Of a stretch of 64,000 bases of DNA, positions 41,266 to 49,100 are shown piece after piece. The stretch lies in assembly GCF_900107925.1 (NCBI RefSeq), contig NZ_FNUJ01000006.1, positions 248,001 through 312,000 on the forward strand, given 5' to 3'. The stretch's first letter is position 1. Each line of letters begins with the position of its first letter. This DNA comes from Amycolatopsis pretoriensis (GTDB lineage: Bacteria > Actinomycetota > Actinomycetes > Mycobacteriales > Pseudonocardiaceae). A program made the translations under genes and the position numbers. The notes under the pieces are model-generated. The model worked only from the letters and a program-made list of their open reading frames with translations, was not told where the DNA came from and made no database searches.

Positions 41266-41781
41266 ATGGACCTGACGCCGTACATCGCCAACCTTCGCGA
41301 GGACCTCGCGAACACGGCTGCCGCCGGGGACGAGCACACCCGGCGGGCGGCCGCGCTGCTGTCTTCCGCGCTCGAACCCGCCGTCCGCCTGACGCTGATG
41401 AACGCCCTCGCCGACCTCGCTGCCGAGGTCACGGCCGCATTGCCGGGCCAGGTGGTCGACGTGCGGCTGGACGGCCGGGACGTCCGCGTGGTCGTCACCG
41501 GCTCCGCCGAGGAGCCGACATCACGCGCGACACCACGTGACACCACACCGCCACCACCGCCGATCGACGGCGGCGACATCTCGCGCATCACGCTGCGCCT
41601 GGTCGAGCAGATCAAGGGCCAGGCCGAGCGCGCGGCGGCGGCGCAGGGCGTCTCGCTGAACACGTTCGTCTCCCAGGCGGTGCAGGGGGCGCTGGGGCAC
41701 GGCTCGCTCGGCGGGGGTTCCAAGCACCACGGCAAGGGCGACCGGCCCGGGTCGCACCTGCACGGCTGGGTCGAGGGCTGA
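41266..41781 (+). CDS. HicB-like / ribbon-helix-helix protein
   Basis: A 171-residue protein. The N-terminal half (LTPYIANLREDLANTAAAGDEHTRRAAALLSSALEPA, seen as one helical region) and the C-terminal ribbon-helix-helix-like segment ITLRLVEQIKGQAERAAAAQGVSLNTFV-QA (two stretches) match actinobacterial proteins annotated as HicB-family antitoxins. The tail is Gly/His/Lys-rich. No HicA-like toxin is adjacent; the next gene, 12 bp downstream, is a DUF4097 protein, so a toxin-antitoxin role is doubtful. It may repress its own operon. Confidence 0.75.
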   Translation: MDLTPYIANLREDLANTAAAGDEHTRRAAALLSSALEPAVRLTLMNALADLAAEVTAALPGQVVDVRLDGRDVRVVVTGSAEEPTSRATPRDTTPPPPPIDGGDISRITLRLVEQIKGQAERAAAAQGVSLNTFVSQAVQGALGHGSLGGGSKHHGKGDRPGSHLHGWVEG

Positions 41782-41793
41782 GGGGAATCGCAG

Positions 41794-42720
41794 ATGAGTG
41801 ACGAAGAGACTGTGCCGGCTTCGGAGCCGAACGACGAGCTGGTCCGGATCGACGAGTTCGAGGCCGACGGCCCGCTGGACCTGGACGTCGGCGTGACGAT
41901 CGGCCGCGTGGAGGTCGTCCTGGAGGGCGACTCCGGCGCCCGCGTCGAACTGCGGCACGACCAGGGTGAGCAGCAGCCGTGGGTGGCGGGCGTCAACAGC
42001 CTGCTGTCCTGGGTCGGCGAGCGGTTCGGCGACCAGCTGGGCGTGGACCCGTCGGGGGCCAACCCGGCCGAGGCCGTGCGGCAGAGCCGGATCGAGAAGC
42101 TGGGCAACCGCCTGGTCGTCCAGGCACCGAAGGCGTGGCAGCTGCGGAACGTGGCGCTGTCGGTGATCGTCCGCGCGCCGGCGGGCTCGCACGTCGACGT
42201 CCGGGCGGGCGCGGCGGACGTGACGGTGACCGGCTCGGCCGGGCGTGTCGACCTGCTGACGGGCTCCGGCGAAGTCAAGCTCGACCGCGCCGACGGCTCG
42301 GCGACGATCCGGACGGGCAGCGGCGCGGTCAAGCTCGGCCCGACGCTCGGTGGGTTGCAGCTGCGCAGCGGCAGCGGCCACGTCGAGGCGTCGTCGATCG
42401 CGGGGTCGGCGACGCTGGCCACGGGCACGGGTGACGTGTGGCTGGGGGCCGTGTCGGGCGAAGTGATGGCTCGGACGGGCAGCGGCGATTTGTCGGTGGC
42501 CGACGCGGCTTCGGGGTCGTTGGACCTGATCACGGGATCGGGCGAGGTCCGCGTGGGCATCCGCGGCGGGACGGCAGCGGAGGTCGAGCTGACGTCGAGT
42601 GGCGGCCGGGTGTCCAGCGAGCTGGACGTTTCGGAGAACGCGCCCGACGGTGGGGTGCAGTTGAAGGTGCGGGCCCGGACGGGCTCCGGCAACGCCGTGG
42701 TGACGCGCGCGGCCGGCTGA
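41794..42720 (+). CDS. DUF4097 beta-strand repeat protein
   Basis: A 308-residue soluble protein whose second half is a beta-helix-like run of repeats (LTGSGEVKLDRADG, RTGSGAVKLGPTLGG, RSGSGHVEASSIAG, ATGTGDVWLGAVSG, RTGSGDLSVADAASG, ITGSGEVRVGIRGG), each about 19-20 residues. This is the DUF4097 (bactofilin-related) pattern. Function unknown. It follows the HicB-like gene by 12 bp behind a GAGGGGAA ribosome site and is probably its operon partner. Confidence 0.85.
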   Translation: MSDEETVPASEPNDELVRIDEFEADGPLDLDVGVTIGRVEVVLEGDSGARVELRHDQGEQQPWVAGVNSLLSWVGERFGDQLGVDPSGANPAEAVRQSRIEKLGNRLVVQAPKAWQLRNVALSVIVRAPAGSHVDVRAGAADVTVTGSAGRVDLLTGSGEVKLDRADGSATIRTGSGAVKLGPTLGGLQLRSGSGHVEASSIAGSATLATGTGDVWLGAVSGEVMARTGSGDLSVADAASGSLDLITGSGEVRVGIRGGTAAEVELTSSGGRVSSELDVSENAPDGGVQLKVRARTGSGNAVVTRAAG

Positions 42721-42727
42721 GGGAAAG

Positions 42728-42759
42728 GGTTCGTTCCCGGTGGGGGCCGGGAGCGAACC
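42728..42759 (+). terminator. Hairpin downstream of the DUF4097 gene
   Basis: GGTTCGTTCCCGG at 42728-42740 pairs with 42747-42759 at 12 of 13 positions, with a 6-nt loop, starting 8 bp after the stop. The following 42760-42942 is GC-rich without a gene. Confidence 0.7.
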
Positions 42760-42942
42760 GCACGACCGGGCGGGCTTCCCGCGGCCGTCCGGTCGAAGGG
42801 GGTCGGCGGGCCGTTCCCGGCGGGGATCTCCGGGGGCGGCCCGCTTCTTCGCGTTCCGCCCGCCTCGCGCGGCTTCCGCCGGTCCGCTCCGCTCCGCTGC
42901 CGCGCGGGGTCAGACCTTGGGCGCGACTGGGGGTCGGCTCAT

Positions 42943-43027
42943 GCGCCCCAATGTGGCCTTGGTTGCGTGTGACGCACCCAATGTGGCCTTCGGTGCGTCA
43001 GACGCACCGAAGGCCACATTGGGGCGC
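42943..43027. repeat. Compound palindrome with two alternative 5' arms
   Basis: CCAATGTGGCCTT occurs at 42948 and, 30 bp later, at 42978. The second copy pairs perfectly over at least 19 bp (42981-42999 with 43001-43019, 1-nt loop). The outer arm 42943-42960 also pairs perfectly with 43010-43027 (18 bp). The two folds compete for the same 3' arm. It lies directly at the stop of the minus-strand YcaQ-type gene and probably works as a terminator. Confidence 0.85.
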
Positions 43028-43028
43028 T

Positions 43029-44243
43029 TCAGCGGACCAGTTTTGCCAATGGCCGGGCCAAATCGCCGCGCGTGCCCACCGCCACTCCTGACAGGCCCAG
43101 CCACTCCGCCATGTGTTTCAGCTCCCCCGCCAGCTCCGGCAGCACCCGGGCCACGTCCACCCCCTCCTCCGCGAACGCCCCTTGGACTCGCAGGACCCCC
43201 GCCGCGCGGTCGGACTTGAGGTCCACCCGGGCCACCAGTGAGCCGTCCAGCAGGAACGGGAACACGTAGTACCCGTACACCCTCTTCGGCTCCGGGACGT
43301 AGATCTCGATGCGGTAGTGGAACCCGAACGTCCGCTCCGTGCGTGCGCGCTCCCAGATCAGCGGGTCGAACGGGCACAGCAACGCCCGGCCCGTCACCGT
43401 GCGGGGCATGCGGGCCGCGAAATGGCGGTACGCCAGCGCTTTCCAGCCGCGTACCTGCACCGGCTCCAGGACTCCCGACTCCACCAGCTCCGCCACCGCC
43501 TGGCGGGCCGGGGCCGGGCCCAAGCGGTAGTAGTCGCGCAGGTCCGTCTCCGTCGCCACCCCCAGCGCCCGGGCCGAACGTTCGATCAGGCCCCGCGCGC
43601 CCTCCTCCGGCGACACGGAAACCGACAGGATCTCCGGAGGGACCACCCGCTCGGTCAGGTCGTAGAGCCGCTCGAACGACCGGCGCGTGCCCGTTGTCAG
43701 CTGGCCGATGCCGAACAGGTACTCGCAGACGCGCTTGACCTCCGACCGCTCCCACCACGTGCCCGGGCCGCGGCGTTGCGCGTCCGCCGCCACCTCGCGT
43801 TCGATGCCGCCCGCGCCGATCGGGCCCAGTTCCTTCACCACCGACAGGATTTCGTCGACCAGGCCCGGGGACTTCTCGATCAACGGCCCGTAGTGCTTCC
43901 ACCAGCCGTCGCGCTTCGCACCCGAGCGGATCAGCGGCCAGTCCTCGATCGGGAGCAGGCTTGCCTCGTGCGCCCACGTCTCCACCAGCAGCCGCGGCTG
44001 GCGCGCCGAGTGGGACCACGCCGCGCCGTCCAGCACCGCGGGCTCGTACGCGCCCAGGCGGGAGAACACCGGCATGTAGTGCGCGCGGACCGCCACGTTC
44101 ACCGAGTCCAGCTGCAGCAGCTGGACTCGCGACAGCACCCGTTTCAGGTGCCGCCGGGACACCGGGCCGGACGGACGGGGGTCGGCGAAGCCCTGTGCGG
44201 CCAGGAAGGTCTTCCGGGCCGTCGAGACGCTGATCGTTTGCAT
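43029..44243 (-). CDS. YcaQ-type winged-helix DNA glycosylase (HTH_42 / AlkX-like)
   Basis: A 404-residue protein of the YcaQ/AlkZ superfamily, built of tandem winged helices. The N-terminal LSRVQLLQLDSVNVAVRAHYM holds the Q-x-D catalytic motif (QLD near residue 44) that marks YcaQ-like interstrand-crosslink glycosylases rather than the Q-x-Q of AlkZ. Further support: RSEVKRVCEYLFGIGQL and FDPLIWERARTERTFGFHYRIEIYVP region. ATG at 44243 directly precedes the first winged helix. It shares a 58-bp divergent region with a GNAT gene. Confidence 0.88.
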   Translation of the reverse strand: MQTISVSTARKTFLAAQGFADPRPSGPVSRRHLKRVLSRVQLLQLDSVNVAVRAHYMPVFSRLGAYEPAVLDGAAWSHSARQPRLLVETWAHEASLLPIEDWPLIRSGAKRDGWWKHYGPLIEKSPGLVDEILSVVKELGPIGAGGIEREVAADAQRRGPGTWWERSEVKRVCEYLFGIGQLTTGTRRSFERLYDLTERVVPPEILSVSVSPEEGARGLIERSARALGVATETDLRDYYRLGPAPARQAVAELVESGVLEPVQVRGWKALAYRHFAARMPRTVTGRALLCPFDPLIWERARTERTFGFHYRIEIYVPEPKRVYGYYVFPFLLDGSLVARVDLKSDRAAGVLRVQGAFAEEGVDVARVLPELAGELKHMAEWLGLSGVAVGTRGDLARPLAKLVR

Positions 44244-44301
44244 GGTGCCGTCATGGTGCCACCCACCACCGACAAAAACCGGCACCGCTATCTTCACGGG
44301 C

Positions 44302-44859
44302 ATGAGCGACGCCGCCGTCCGTCCCGCCGACCTGTCCGACGCCGCGGAGATCGCCCGCATCCAGCGCGACACCTGGCACGCCGCCTACGAGGACCTGCTC
44401 GGCAAGAACGCCCTGGCCGAGCTGGACGCCGCCGACCTCGCCGGCACCTGGACCGAGACCATCGACTACCCCGGCAGCCAGGTCTACGTCGCCACCGAGG
44501 GTGAGTTCACCGTCGGCTTCTGCGTCGCCGGCCAAGCCCCCGACGGCGAGGTCGCCGCCGCCGACGGCAGCCTCCCCGAAGACGCGGAGACCACCGGGCT
44601 GGTCGCGACCCTGCTCGTCGAGCCGCGGTGGGGCCGGCGCGGCCACGCCGGACGGCTACTCGCGACGGCCGCCGCGGGCCTCCGGGCCGACGGCGCCACG
44701 CGCGGCATCGCCTGGGTCGCCCAGGGCGACCACGCCTCCCTCGGCTTCTACCGCCGCGCCGGCTGGAACCCCGACGGCACGGTCCGCACCCTCGACACCG
44801 GCGACCGCATGGTCCGCGAGGTCCGGCTCACCGGCACCCTCGACCTCGCCCTGGCCTGA
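44302..44859 (+). CDS. GNAT family N-acetyltransferase
   Basis: A 185-residue protein beginning VRPADLSDAAEIARIQRDTW; the acetyl-CoA loop is VEPRWGRRGHAGRLLATAA and the C-terminal GFYRRAGWNPDG motif is standard. Substrate unknown. TATCTT at 44288-44293 lies 8 bp before the ATG at 44302, so the mRNA may be leaderless. Its 3' 204 bp are covered on the opposite strand by the end of the GtrA-like gene. Confidence 0.88.
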   Translation: MSDAAVRPADLSDAAEIARIQRDTWHAAYEDLLGKNALAELDAADLAGTWTETIDYPGSQVYVATEGEFTVGFCVAGQAPDGEVAAADGSLPEDAETTGLVATLLVEPRWGRRGHAGRLLATAAAGLRADGATRGIAWVAQGDHASLGFYRRAGWNPDGTVRTLDTGDRMVREVRLTGTLDLALA

Positions 44860-45321
44860 GTCGCGGAAGATCACCCACCGCATCACCGCGTACATGAACA
44901 CGCCTTCGCACGCGCCCGCGAGCAGCCGTGACACGTGGTATTCGACGCCCAAAGCCGTCAGCCCTGCGCCCACACCCAGCAAAAACGCCGCGTAATTGAC
45001 AGCAATCGCACCGATGTAAAGCACGAGCTGCATTCCGACGGCCGCGTGGGAATGGAAGTTGAACGTCCGGTTCAGCACGAAGCTCAGCCCGAACGCGCAC
45101 ACGTACGCCAGCGTGATCGAAAGCCACACCGGCCAGCCGAGCCCGCCGTGGAAGATCGTCAGCAACCCGAGGTCGACGCCGAACGTCAGACCGTTGATGA
45201 CGCAGAAGCCCAGGAACGTCGGCGCCACGACCCGCGACAGACCCAGCGGGAGGACGCGCACGATCGCCTGGCAGAGGGCGCCGAATCGGTCGGCGGGCGT
45301 TCGGCGTTGCTCGGCGGCCAC
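44656..45321 (-). CDS. GtrA family membrane protein with antisense 3' extension
   Basis: A 221-residue frame. Residues about 30-152 form the four-helix GtrA domain (GFCVINGLTFGVDLGLL, VLNRTFNFH, MRWVIFRD), which in other bacteria helps move lipid-linked sugars across the membrane for cell-wall glycosylation. GtrA proteins normally end soon after VIFRD. Here the frame continues another 67 residues wholly antisense to the GNAT gene, giving an Ala/Gly/Val-rich tail unlike any family. GTG at 45321. The domain call is firm; the tail may be a stop-loss extension. Confidence 0.82.
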   Translation of the reverse strand: MAAEQRRTPADRFGALCQAIVRVLPLGLSRVVAPTFLGFCVINGLTFGVDLGLLTIFHGGLGWPVWLSITLAYVCAFGLSFVLNRTFNFHSHAAVGMQLVLYIGAIAVNYAAFLLGVGAGLTALGVEYHVSRLLAGACEGVFMYAVMRWVIFRDSGQGEVEGAGEPDLADHAVAGVEGADRAVGVPAGAAVEAEGGVVALGDPGDAARGAVGPEARGGRRE

Positions 45322-45473
45322 GCCGTCAGCGTTCCAGCGGGAGGTGGCCGGAAGACGTCACGCAGGTGATCTTCTGGTGCGGACCACCGGCCGAAGAGGG
45401 GGGTTAACCCCAGTGCGTGGAGATTTCGAACTGATAACTTGGAGTACACGAGCGAACCTGAGGAGGTGACACG

Positions 45474-45992
45474 ATGAGCTGGATCCTGCTGACGCTGGGC
45501 GTCGCGTTCGGTTCGGCCATCGTGCCGCTGATCAACGCCGAAGTGTTCCTGCTCGGGCTGTGCGCGAGCCAGCCGGGGCTGCACTGGCTGTGGCTCGGGG
45601 CGGCGGTGGCCGTCGGGCAGATCGCCGGAAAAACGCTGTATTTTCTGGCCGCCCGCGGGACGATCAAGCTGCCGAAGGCCCTGCACGACCGCCTGCACCG
45701 CGAGCGGCCGCTGACCGAGCGACGCGTCCGCTGGCAGCTGCGCACCAAGCGCATCCGCGGCTGGGTCGAGGCGCTGCGCGAACGCTGCCACCGGCACCCG
45801 CACTGGATGGCGGGCACCTACGGGGTGAGTTCCCTGGTGGGGTTGCCCCCGTTCATGGCGACGAGCGTGCTGGCGGGGATGGTTCGCATGCGGCTCGCGA
45901 CCTTCCTGACCACGGGTTTGGCCGGAAGGTGGATCCGCTTCAGTTTGATAGCGGCTTCACCCGCGGTGTTCGCGGGGTGGCTGCACCACTGA
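45474..45992 (+). CDS. VTT-domain/DedA-like membrane protein
   Basis: A 172-residue protein with three or four membrane helices and the VTT-like pattern (IVPLINAEVFLLGL, AAVAVGQIAGKTLYFLAARG, YGVSSLVGLPPFMATSVLAGMVRM). DedA/VTT proteins move lipids across membranes; the specific role here is not known. ATG at 45474 follows a strong GAGGAGG. Its last 36 bp overlap the convergent DUF397 gene. Confidence 0.82.
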   Translation: MSWILLTLGVAFGSAIVPLINAEVFLLGLCASQPGLHWLWLGAAVAVGQIAGKTLYFLAARGTIKLPKALHDRLHRERPLTERRVRWQLRTKRIRGWVEALRERCHRHPHWMAGTYGVSSLVGLPPFMATSVLAGMVRMRLATFLTTGLAGRWIRFSLIAASPAVFAGWLHH

Positions 45993-46250
45993 GGTCAGGG
46001 CGGTCCAGGCGGCGCGGGAGACGGTGAGCTGGCCCAGGTGACGGGCTTTCGTGTCCCGCACCCCGACGGTCTCGGCAACGGAGACCTCGACACACTCGGC
46101 TTCGGCTCCGCTGTAGCTCGACTTCCGCCAGTCGAAGCCCACCTCCACACACTCGGTTTGCACGCTGTGGCTCGACTTTCGCCAAGTGAAGCCCACCTCG
46201 ACACACTCGGCTTCGTTTGCGCTGTAACTCGACTTGCGCCAGGTGAACAC
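45957..46250 (-). CDS. DUF397 protein with triplicated N-terminal motif
   Basis: A 97-residue protein. DUF397 proteins normally carry one W-R-K-S-S-Y-S...C-V-E-V motif before a VRDTK...W-x-A-F-type end. Here the first motif occurs three times: FTWRKSSYSANEAECVEVG, FTWRKSSHSVQTECVEVG and FDWRKSSYSGAEAECVEV, with DNA periods of 57 and 54 bp, followed by a single GVRDTKARHLGQLTVS ending. DUF397 genes pair with XRE/DUF5753 regulators, as in Streptomyces bldB/whiJ-like systems. The XRE gene is 8 bp upstream. GTG at 46250. Confidence 0.88.
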   Translation of the reverse strand: MFTWRKSSYSANEAECVEVGFTWRKSSHSVQTECVEVGFDWRKSSYSGAEAECVEVSVAETVGVRDTKARHLGQLTVSRAAWTALTSVVQPPREHRG

Positions 46251-46258
46251 CTTGCCCC

Positions 46259-47092
46259 CTATCTCGCGGCCTCCCGAAGCAGGGCTCGCGAGGCCTCTTC
46301 GGTCAATGCCTTGCCCTCTAACAGCTTTACCAGCTTCTGGTACGGGGCGATACCCGCCGAATCGTGGACAAAGCCGCTCGCGTGGTAGTGCTCGAGCAGC
46401 ACGATCGGCGGCGCATCGGAGAAGTCGTACAGGGTGAACATGCCGATCTTGCCCGGGTAGTAGCCCACATCTGCGGGCACCATCCGCACTGAAATGTTCG
46501 AGGCAGCGCTCAAGGCGAGCAGATGGTCGATCTGGTCGGACATGACGGCTGCATCGCCGACCGCCTCACGGATCGCCAGCTCGGAAACGATTGCCTTGAG
46601 GCGCACAGGGGCGCGCTTGAAAAGGACCTTTTGCCGATTCAGGCGCACCACAAGCCGTGCATCGGCATCTTGCACGCGGATGTCGGAGGCATTCAGGAGT
46701 TCGCGGGCGTAGTCGGGCGTCTGCAGCAGGCCCGGGACGATGAGTGGGGACCAGTTGGTGATCAGGCTCGCCGTGCGCTCGCATTGCATGACCGCCGTGA
46801 GGGCCGCGGGGAGATCCGACGGATTCGAGTCGAGCCAGTTGGGCTCCTTGGCGTGCGTTGCCACGTAGAGGATTCGGTCGGTCGTCGCCCGATCCACGCG
46901 CAGGTAGCCGAGAATGCGGGCCACCTCCTCGACCGGCGGCACCCGCAACCCCAGCTCCCACTGGGACAACAACCTCGGGTCGATCTCCAGCGCTCGCGCC
47001 AGCTCACGTAACCCGAACTTCCTTGCTTCGCGCACTTCGCGCAGCGAAGCGGACAACGCACGCAACCCCGGTGACGATGAAGTCGGTTTCAT
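46259..47092 (-). CDS. XRE family regulator with DUF5753 domain
   Basis: A 277-residue protein: helix-turn-helix at about residues 10-65 (LREVREARKFGLRELARALEIDPRLLSQWE region) and a DUF5753 domain (IVPGLLQTPDYARELL, RQKVLF, IVLLEHYHASGFVHD). These WhiJ-like regulators work with a small DUF397 partner, here directly downstream. ATG at 47092 is preceded by TACTAT with a 7-bp gap, so the mRNA is probably leaderless. Confidence 0.92.
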   Translation of the reverse strand: MKPTSSSPGLRALSASLREVREARKFGLRELARALEIDPRLLSQWELGLRVPPVEEVARILGYLRVDRATTDRILYVATHAKEPNWLDSNPSDLPAALTAVMQCERTASLITNWSPLIVPGLLQTPDYARELLNASDIRVQDADARLVVRLNRQKVLFKRAPVRLKAIVSELAIREAVGDAAVMSDQIDHLLALSAASNISVRMVPADVGYYPGKIGMFTLYDFSDAPPIVLLEHYHASGFVHDSAGIAPYQKLVKLLEGKALTEEASRALLREAAR

Positions 47093-47115
47093 GCGGGCGA
47101 TAGTACGAACGCCCG

Positions 47116-47868
47116 TCATTTCCCGAATGAACGACAACTGTCAGCGAATTGCCACACGGCCGTCCCGGCCACCGCGACGGCGAACGCCCAGCCGCCGAGC
47201 GGCTCGGCCAGCACCGCCACCGAAAAGCAGAACACCGCGAACCCGCCGAGCCCGCGCAGCACGCCCCGCATGGTCGCGGCCGCCGCCGGTGGGCCGCCCT
47301 GGGCCAGGGCGAACACCGCGACGACGCTCGTCCCGGTGGGAAAGGGTGCCAGGACGCCCGTCAGGTCCGGGCCGAGGCGGCCGGCCGCGGCCGTCACCGC
47401 CACGACGAGCCCCGCGGTCGCGACCGCACGGGCGGGCAGGTCCCACCACGGCGGCTTCACCGGGCCGGCCGTCCCGGGCGCCGGCAGGAGCCGTCCGCCG
47501 GCCCACGCCGCCGCCCAGGCCAGCCCCAGTGCGAGCCACACCGGCACCGGGGCGAAGGACAACGCCAGGTCCAGCGCGAGGCACACCAGCCAGCCGAGCA
47601 GCACCGTTCCCGGCCACCCGCGCACCCGGGACACCCGCGCGAAAACCACCGCGAACGCGGCCAGCGACACCAATCCCAGCAGCGAAGCCGAGGCCGCTCG
47701 CGCGGCGAACGCCGCACCGTGCTCCAGGTACGTGATCAGCAGGATCGGGCCCGCGACGACCGGCATCGCGACCAGCAGACCCGTCAGCCCGGGTCCCCAC
47801 CGGCGTCCGGCCAGCGACGAGCCGACCACCAACAGGGGCGCCAGGACGAGCTTCAGCAGCAGCGTCAC
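47116..47868 (-). CDS. Multi-pass membrane protein, hypothetical
   Basis: A 250-residue, very hydrophobic protein with about eight predicted membrane helices and Gly/Ala-rich helix contacts (SSLAGRRWGPGLTGLL, GVLAPFPTGTSVVAVFALAQGGPPAA). The repeated G-L-x-A-x-P pattern in the two halves suggests an inverted-repeat transporter-like fold. I cannot assign a family. GTG at 47868 is used; GTG at 47901 would add 11 residues. It ends 23 bp before the XRE start on the same strand. Confidence 0.65.
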   Translation of the reverse strand: MTLLLKLVLAPLLVVGSSLAGRRWGPGLTGLLVAMPVVAGPILLITYLEHGAAFAARAASASLLGLVSLAAFAVVFARVSRVRGWPGTVLLGWLVCLALDLALSFAPVPVWLALGLAWAAAWAGGRLLPAPGTAGPVKPPWWDLPARAVATAGLVVAVTAAAGRLGPDLTGVLAPFPTGTSVVAVFALAQGGPPAAAATMRGVLRGLGGFAVFCFSVAVLAEPLGGWAFAVAVAGTAVWQFADSCRSFGK

Positions 47869-47916
47869 TGGGTCCAGCCTGCCAGAGCCGGGCACTTCCA
47901 CGGGAAAGTGCCGGGG

Positions 47917-48363
47917 TCAGCGGTCCGCGGCCTCCAGCTCGACAGCCTTCTTCATCGTCTCGCGGGCCCGCCGGCGGTCACCCGCGATGTCGTACGCGTA
48001 CGCCAGCTTGTACCAGGTCCGCCAGTTCTCCTGGTCCGCCTCGACCTCCGCGCGGCGCTCGGCGAACCACGCGTCGGCGGCGTCGCGGTCCACGCGGCCC
48101 GAGGGCCGGCGCGGGAGGTCCGAGACGTCCGGGAGCGCGCCCTCTTCATCGAGCCGGCGGGACAGGCGCTGGATCTGCACCCCGTTGCGCCAGGTCATCA
48201 CCACGATCCACACGCCGAGCAGCGGCAGGAGGAACACGCCCACGCCCAGTGCGATGCCGACGCCCGTACCCGTCTTGAACAGGGCAACCGCCCTGTCCGC
48301 CAACAAGAACAGGTAGACGATCAGCGCCGCCGTCAGCAGCAGCGCAACGTTCCGTGCCTTCAC
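47917..48363 (-). CDS. Membrane-anchored TPR-like protein
   Basis: A 148-residue protein with two membrane helices (about residues 5-22 and 34-58) and a cytosolic C-terminus with one TPR-like unit (WRTWYKLAYAYDIAGDRRRARETMKKAVELE). The start overlaps the dapB stop by 4 bases (GTGA), so it is coupled to dapB. Function unknown; in related actinobacteria a similar small TPR protein follows dapB. Confidence 0.75.
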   Translation of the reverse strand: MKARNVALLLTAALIVYLFLLADRAVALFKTGTGVGIALGVGVFLLPLLGVWIVVMTWRNGVQIQRLSRRLDEEGALPDVSDLPRRPSGRVDRDAADAWFAERRAEVEADQENWRTWYKLAYAYDIAGDRRRARETMKKAVELEAADR

Positions 48364-49100
48364 AGGTCGAGGACGTTTTCCAGGCCGACCGTCAGGCCGG
48401 GCCGCTTCAGCACCTCGCGCACGCCGAGCAGCACGCCCGGCATGAACGACGTCCGGTCGAGGGAGTCGTGGCGGATCGTCAGGGTCTCCCCCTCGCCGCC
48501 GAACAGGATCTCCTCGTGCGCCACCAGACCCGGCAGCCGGACCGAGTGCACGCGGACCTCCTCGACCGTCGCGCCGCGGGCGCCGTCCAGCTCGGACGTC
48601 GTCGCGTCCGGGCCCGGCGTCACGCCCGCCTCCGCGCGCGCCGCGGCGATCATCCGGGCCGTGTGCGCGGCGGTGCCCGAAGGCGCGTCCGCCTTGCGGT
48701 TGTGGTGCAGCTCGATGATCTCCGCCGACGCGTAGAACTTCGCCGCCTGGGCCGCGAACCGCATCGCCAGAACCGCGCCAAGCGCGAAGTTCGGCGCGAT
48801 CAGCACGCCCACGGACGGCTTCGGCTCCAGCAGACCGCGCAGCGAAGCCAGCCGCTCTTCGCTGAAGCCCGTCGTGCCGACGACCGCGTGGATGTCGTGC
48901 TCGACCAGGTACTCGAGGTTGCCCATGACGGCGTCGGGGTGGGTGAAGTCGACTACCACCTGGGCGTCGGCGAGCGCCGAAAAGTCGTCGCCCGCGTCGA
49001 GCGCGGCCACGAGCTTCAGGTCCGAAGCGCCTTCGACGGCGTTCACCACCGTCGCGCCCATCCGGCCGCGCGCACCGAGCACACCGACGTTGACGGTCAT
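48360..49100 (-). CDS. dapB: 4-hydroxy-tetrahydrodipicolinate reductase
   Basis: A 246-residue NAD(P)H enzyme for the second step of the diaminopimelate branch. The nucleotide-binding GARGRMG is at residues 9-15 and the catalytic/substrate motif HHNRKADAPSGTA at about 130. The length equals the mycobacterial enzyme. ATG at 49100 overlaps the M16 peptidase stop by 4 bases (ATGA), and its own stop overlaps the next gene, so three genes are translationally coupled. Confidence 0.95.
   Translation of the reverse strand: MTVNVGVLGARGRMGATVVNAVEGASDLKLVAALDAGDDFSALADAQVVVDFTHPDAVMGNLEYLVEHDIHAVVGTTGFSEERLASLRGLLEPKPSVGVLIAPNFALGAVLAMRFAAQAAKFYASAEIIELHHNRKADAPSGTAAHTARMIAAARAEAGVTPGPDATTSELDGARGATVEEVRVHSVRLPGLVAHEEILFGGEGETLTIRHDSLDRTSFMPGVLLGVREVLKRPGLTVGLENVLDL

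Noticed and set aside
41266..42720. Type II toxin-antitoxin module
   Set aside because: The HicB-like protein has no HicA-like or other small toxin beside it; DUF4097 is not a toxin family.
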